The translations under genes were made by a program, and so were the position numbers. The notes beneath the pieces are model-generated. The model had not been told where the DNA came from. It saw only the letters and a list, made by a program, of their open reading frames with translations, and did not search any database. Shown here in pieces: positions 5,415 to 7,950 of a DNA stretch of 7,950 nt. Each line of letters opens with the position of its first letter. Position 1 is the first letter of the stretch. The stretch comes from CAZCWX01 sp964502465 (GTDB taxonomy: Bacteria; Desulfobacterota; Binatia; Bin18): positions 1 to 7,950 of the forward strand of contig CAZCWX010000424.1 in NCBI GenBank assembly GCA_964502465.1, given 5' to 3'.

Positions 5415-5859
5415 GAAGCGTGGAAGAATGTCCCCAGTGCTTTCCAGAATCCGCTCGACGATTCGTGCGGCAGGGCTTCGCAGCACGGCTCCGCGCGTAG
5501 CAGTCTTGCAACGCTTGCAGGAAGCCACTACCCCCGTCAGCCATGCCGACATTGTCGAGGAGTTGGCCACAAAGGGTTTTGATCGCGCAACGCTCTACCG
5601 TAACCTTATGGATCTCACTGAGGTCGGCTTACTCTCTCGGATTGATGTCGGTGATCATGTCTGGCGGTTTGAACTGCAACGCAAGGAACGGGGCCACCCT
5701 CAGGTCCACCCGCACTTTACCTGCACCGACTGTGGTAATGTGTCCTGCTTACCGGGTGTCAATGTCCGCATCTCGCCGTCCCTGGGCGTCCCCCATGCCG
5801 TCACAACCAAACGCGTAGAAGTACAGTTTAAAGGTCTCTGCGACCGCTGTGCTGCATAG
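5404..5859 (+). CDS. Fur-superfamily metalloregulator
   Basis: From the ATG at 5404 this is a 151-residue Fur-family repressor. Other possible starts are 5413 and 5428, and a TTG at 5374; the conserved part begins only at about residue 18. The N-terminal winged helix is clear: GLRSTAPRVAVLQRL, then VSHADIVEEL and the recognition-helix region FDRATLYRNLMDLTEVGLL. The dimerisation/metal domain has GDHVWRFEL, HPQVHPHFTCTDCG and a C-terminal CDRC. The two CxxC pairs (Cys107/110 and Cys146/149) form the structural zinc site of this family, and His85, His98, His102 and His104 are candidate sensing ligands. Whether it is Fur, Zur or Nur cannot be read from sequence, so no symbol is given. Its place after LarC-N, and the Zur-like dyad upstream of the cluster, suggest it senses zinc or nickel and represses the cluster when metal is replete. 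Confidence 0.9.
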   Translation: MAIMKRGRMSPVLSRIRSTIRAAGLRSTAPRVAVLQRLQEATTPVSHADIVEELATKGFDRATLYRNLMDLTEVGLLSRIDVGDHVWRFELQRKERGHPQVHPHFTCTDCGNVSCLPGVNVRISPSLGVPHAVTTKRVEVQFKGLCDRCAA

Positions 5860-5946
5860 GAGCGAGTGTCACAGGGTGCGCTCCAAAAACCTCTCGAGTG
5901 CATTAGCTGATTCTTACGATCCGGTCACAGGTGGCTGAAAAAGCCT

Positions 5947-5984
5947 CCGTTCGGCCTGAGCGTAGCGGAGCGAAGTCGAAGGGC
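5947..5984. repeat. Dispersed intergenic repeat, same family as 368-554
   Basis: CCGTTCGGCCTGAG (5947-5960) to GTCGAAGGGCG (near 5976-5984) is another member of the CCCTTCGAC...CTCAGG repeat family, in the orientation of 437-463 and 511-554 and with an AGCGTAGCGGAGC centre. Arms are imperfect. It separates the metal cluster from the convergent HicAB/kinase group. The rest of 5860-6047 shows only a GGAGCG (5859-5864) / CGCTCC (5879-5884) stem without T-tract and a doubled GGGCCGC near 6020-6040. Confidence 0.45.
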
Positions 5985-6047
5985 GTCAAGTGCAGGAACG
6001 CGTGCTAACTTAATACCAGTGGGCCGCGGTCGGGCCGCAGGCTGTGG

Positions 6048-6287
6048 TTAGGCAACATGGAGCATTTTGTTAGCGTAGTCTTTTCCACTGGTAGCTGGGG
6101 GGAGGGACTTCCCGTCACTTTTGTAGAGCTTCATCGTTTCGTCCGCAATTTCGCATAACTCCGCGAATACCGCTTGCTCATTGTCTCCGTGACAGCCTCC
6201 ATAGAACAACCCTGGACAACTCCCGACAAAGTATTGGTCTTCATCTGACCATTCAACAATCTTGACGTACCGAGCGCTCTCTTTCAT
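6048..6287 (-). CDS. HicB-family antitoxin, short form
   Basis: A 79-residue HicB-like protein. The N-terminal partial RNase H-like fold is recognisable from YVKIVEWSDEDQYFVGSCPGL (split at residues 7-27), then GCHGDNEQAVFAEL and the LYKSDGKSLPPATSGK stretch (54-69) common in the family. Many HicB proteins carry a C-terminal ribbon-helix-helix or HTH DNA-binding domain. Here the chain ends about 10 residues after SGK, and the following sequence encodes no such domain, so it probably neutralises HicA without binding DNA, or the domain was lost. The ATG overlaps the hicA stop as ATGA, and GAGGAG lies 8 nt upstream, supporting co-translation with hicA. Confidence 0.8.
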   Translation of the reverse strand: MKESARYVKIVEWSDEDQYFVGSCPGLFYGGCHGDNEQAVFAELCEIADETMKLYKSDGKSLPPATSGKDYANKMLHVA

Positions 6288-6478
6288 CGTTGGGACTCCT
6301 CAATGGCAACCTTGGCGGCTTTCTCTTGGTAGTGCTTAGCATCCTCACCGGGTTTCCCGGAGAGAGTGACAGGGTTGGTCACTTTAGGACGCACGAAGTT
6401 GCGATGATCTCCTTTGCCTCCGCGATTCACAAAGCCCGCAGTTTCAAGGTCTCTAAGGTGATTATTACGGCTCCGCAT
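6284..6478 (-). CDS. HicA-family toxin
   Basis: A 64-residue protein matching the HicA mRNA-interferase family, which has a double-stranded-RNA-binding-like fold and cleaves mRNA on ribosomes or free. Visible features are HLRDLETAGFV (7-17), GGKGDHRNF (20-28) with the catalytic His25, and VTLSGKPGEDAKHYQEKAA (37-55). Length is normal for HicA. It is first in an operon with hicB, overlapping by 4 nt. Its ATG (6478) lies inside the last codons of the histidine kinase gene, in another frame, an overlap of 14 nt, and no clear Shine-Dalgarno precedes it, so translation may be coupled to the kinase or start weakly. The gene looks intact. Confidence 0.85.
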   Translation of the reverse strand: MRSRNNHLRDLETAGFVNRGGKGDHRNFVRPKVTNPVTLSGKPGEDAKHYQEKAAKVAIEESQR

Positions 6479-7950
6479 TGGCCGCCGCCATCAGCGCCGA
6501 TCGGAGGGCTTCAAGCTCGGCCTCCAGTGCGTCCCGGGCGGGCTCGACACCAGATAAGTCCCCGCCTTGCCCCAGTAATTCCAGTGTCCTGGCTGTGTCG
6601 ACGGCGCGGCCTGCGGACACCGCGCTGAGCGCCACCCTGAGTGTGTGGGCCGCGACCGCCAGATCCTTCGCATTGCCGGCGCGAACTGATTTCCGCAGAT
6701 CATCGAGCAGCCTCGGGCATTCTTCCAGGAAGAGGTCAATAATTTCCTTGAGCACTGCCCTGTCTGCACCTACTCGCCCGAGCAGGGCCGCCTTGTCGAA
6801 TGTCTTGCTTCCCTGGGCCGTGGCTTCCGAGGGGAACTTAGGCGTGACCGGCATCGGCAAGAGCTTCTCGATCATTTCAAACAGCTCGCCAGAGCTGAAA
6901 GGTTTAGCAAGATAGGCATCCATGCCGACGTCTAAGCAACGTTCGCGGTCCTCCTGCATCGCATGCGCGGTCAGGGCGACAATGGGAACATGCCGCCCGG
7001 TTCCCTTTTCCTTCTTCCGTATTTCCGCCGCGGCTTCTAAGCCGTCCATCTCCGGCATCTGTATGTCCATCAAAATCACATCAAACCGTTCCCGCTCCAA
7101 CGCCCTGATAGCCTCACGGCCATTGTCAGCGACTACCAGGGAATGGCCGCGCTTCTCCAGCAGCCTGACTGCGAGGAGTTGGTTAATCCGATTGTCCTCG
7201 GCCAACAACACGCGTAGCGGACGCTGCGTTTCGCGCAAGGAATGGCGGGTGACCAGCGCGGGCGGCTCCACAGCATGGGCGGGCATAGCCAGGACCGTGC
7301 GGATCGCATCCAGCAGAACCGATTGACGCACAGGCTTGGTGAGATATGCGGCCACCCCCAGTTCTCTGCACCGCTGGGCATCCCCTCGTTGACCCACTGA
7401 GGAGAGCATCATGATTGTTGTGGCCGCCAGCTCGGGACGGTGCTTGATCCGTTTCGCCACCTCAAATCCGTCCATGTCCGGCATCTGATAGTCGAGCAAC
7501 ACCAACGCGAACGGCGTGCCGTTATCCCAGGCGCGCTCCATGGCCTGTAGCGCCGCCCCCCCGCCATCCACCAGGGTCGGCCGCATTCCCCAGTTGAGCA
7601 GAATCCCCTCCAGAATGCGTCGATTCGTCAAATTATCGTCGACGACGAGGACGGCCATCCCGCGGAGGTCCGCCAATTCGCGCAGCTGCGGCTTGCCGGG
7701 AGACTCGGGGCGCACTTCAAACGGGAGGGTGAAGTGGAATGTGCTCCCCTGGCCGAGTTGGCTTTCCACCCAGATCCGCCCCCCCATGAGCACCACCAGT
7801 TGGGACGTGATCGCAAGCCCAAGCCCCGTTCCCCCGAATCGGCGCGTGGTTGAGGCGTCGACCTGGGTGAAGGCCTCGAAGATCATCGCCTGTTTCTCGG
7901 GTGGGATGCCGATCCCGGTGTCGATGACCGTAAAATGCAGCACCACCCGC
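6465..7950 (-). CDS. Hybrid sensor histidine kinase (C-terminal part; HATPase-REC-REC-Hpt)
   Basis: The gene enters from the right edge, so its N-terminus, sensor domains and the phosphorylated His of the kinase core are outside the window. About 494 residues are visible, counted here from the GTG at 7946. They show the end of the ATPase domain (DTGIGI 9-14, IFEAFTQ, GGTGLGLAI 38-46, GSTFHFTLPF). A first receiver domain follows (DD 103-104, phospho-acceptor D152 in LDYQMPDMDGF, K204), then a second (ED 250-251, D294 in MDIQMPEMDG, T326, K348). The C-terminal Hpt domain has its phospho-His in AHTLR (H434). This is the BarA/TorS-like phosphorelay layout in an inner-membrane or cytosolic multi-sensor kinase. 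The Gly that usually follows the basic residue in the Hpt motif is Val438 here. The gene ends in TAA overlapping the start of hicA. Confidence 0.95.
   Translation of the reverse strand, partial: RVVLHFTVIDTGIGIPPEKQAMIFEAFTQVDASTTRRFGGTGLGLAITSQLVVLMGGRIWVESQLGQGSTFHFTLPFEVRPESPGKPQLRELADLRGMAVLVVDDNLTNRRILEGILLNWGMRPTLVDGGGAALQAMERAWDNGTPFALVLLDYQMPDMDGFEVAKRIKHRPELAATTIMMLSSVGQRGDAQRCRELGVAAYLTKPVRQSVLLDAIRTVLAMPAHAVEPPALVTRHSLRETQRPLRVLLAEDNRINQLLAVRLLEKRGHSLVVADNGREAIRALERERFDVILMDIQMPEMDGLEAAAEIRKKEKGTGRHVPIVALTAHAMQEDRERCLDVGMDAYLAKPFSSGELFEMIEKLLPMPVTPKFPSEATAQGSKTFDKAALLGRVGADRAVLKEIIDLFLEECPRLLDDLRKSVRAGNAKDLAVAAHTLRVALSAVSAGRAVDTARTLELLGQGGDLSGVEPARDALEAELEALRSALMAAANAEP

Noticed and set aside
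5859..5884. Terminator after the Fur-family gene (GGAGCG / CGCTCC)
   Set aside because: The stem is 6 bp with a 14-nt loop and is followed by CAAAAAC? type A-rich sequence rather than a T-tract, so it is not a convincing intrinsic terminator on the plus strand.
6290..6915. Plus-strand open frames opposite hicA and the kinase
   Set aside because: They are antisense shadows, with low-complexity Ser/Arg/Ala-rich translations and no domain.

Overview
The window reads as accessory chromosome from a Gram-negative bacterium. A complete TonB-dependent outer-membrane receptor with a signal peptide, TonB box and C-terminal aromatic residue requires an outer membrane. Base composition looks moderately GC-rich by eye (not computed). 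The intergenic DNA is packed with short palindromic repeats (cores such as CCCTTCGACAAGCTCAGG and ATTCCCGCgaaaGCGGGAAT) of the kind common in environmental deltaproteobacterial-grade and candidate-phylum genomes. The sequence alone does not fix the phylum.

Layout: positions 1-603 hold no credible gene, only hairpin-forming repeats. At 604-1368 (minus strand) lies a classical SDR oxidoreductase. Divergent from it, on the plus strand, is a cluster that looks devoted to a transition metal: an exported His-rich protein (1595-2062), a TonB-dependent receptor (2171-4336), a hairpin terminator (4384-4405), a LarC-like protein reduced to its N-terminal domain with a His-rich tail (4470-5333), and a Fur-superfamily regulator (5404-5859). 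A 17-bp dyad with the geometry of the enterobacterial Zur box lies just upstream of the His-rich gene, and a perfect 14-bp palindrome covers the regulator's start region.

The inferred logic is that a Fur/Zur-type repressor encoded at the end of the cluster senses metal and controls an outer-membrane uptake receptor, a periplasmic or membrane-anchored His-rich metal buffer, and a cytoplasmic metal-handling LarC-N protein. Zinc is favoured by the box; nickel is favoured by the LarC family. The sequence does not settle which metal.

After another palindromic repeat (5947-5984), a minus-strand group runs from the right edge: the C-terminal part of a hybrid histidine kinase (HATPase end, two receiver domains, Hpt), whose 3' end overlaps a HicA toxin gene, which in turn overlaps a short HicB antitoxin gene by ATGA.

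The most interesting material is the metal cluster: the truncated, His-tailed LarC, the Zur-box-like dyad, and the operator-like palindrome on the regulator's start codon.
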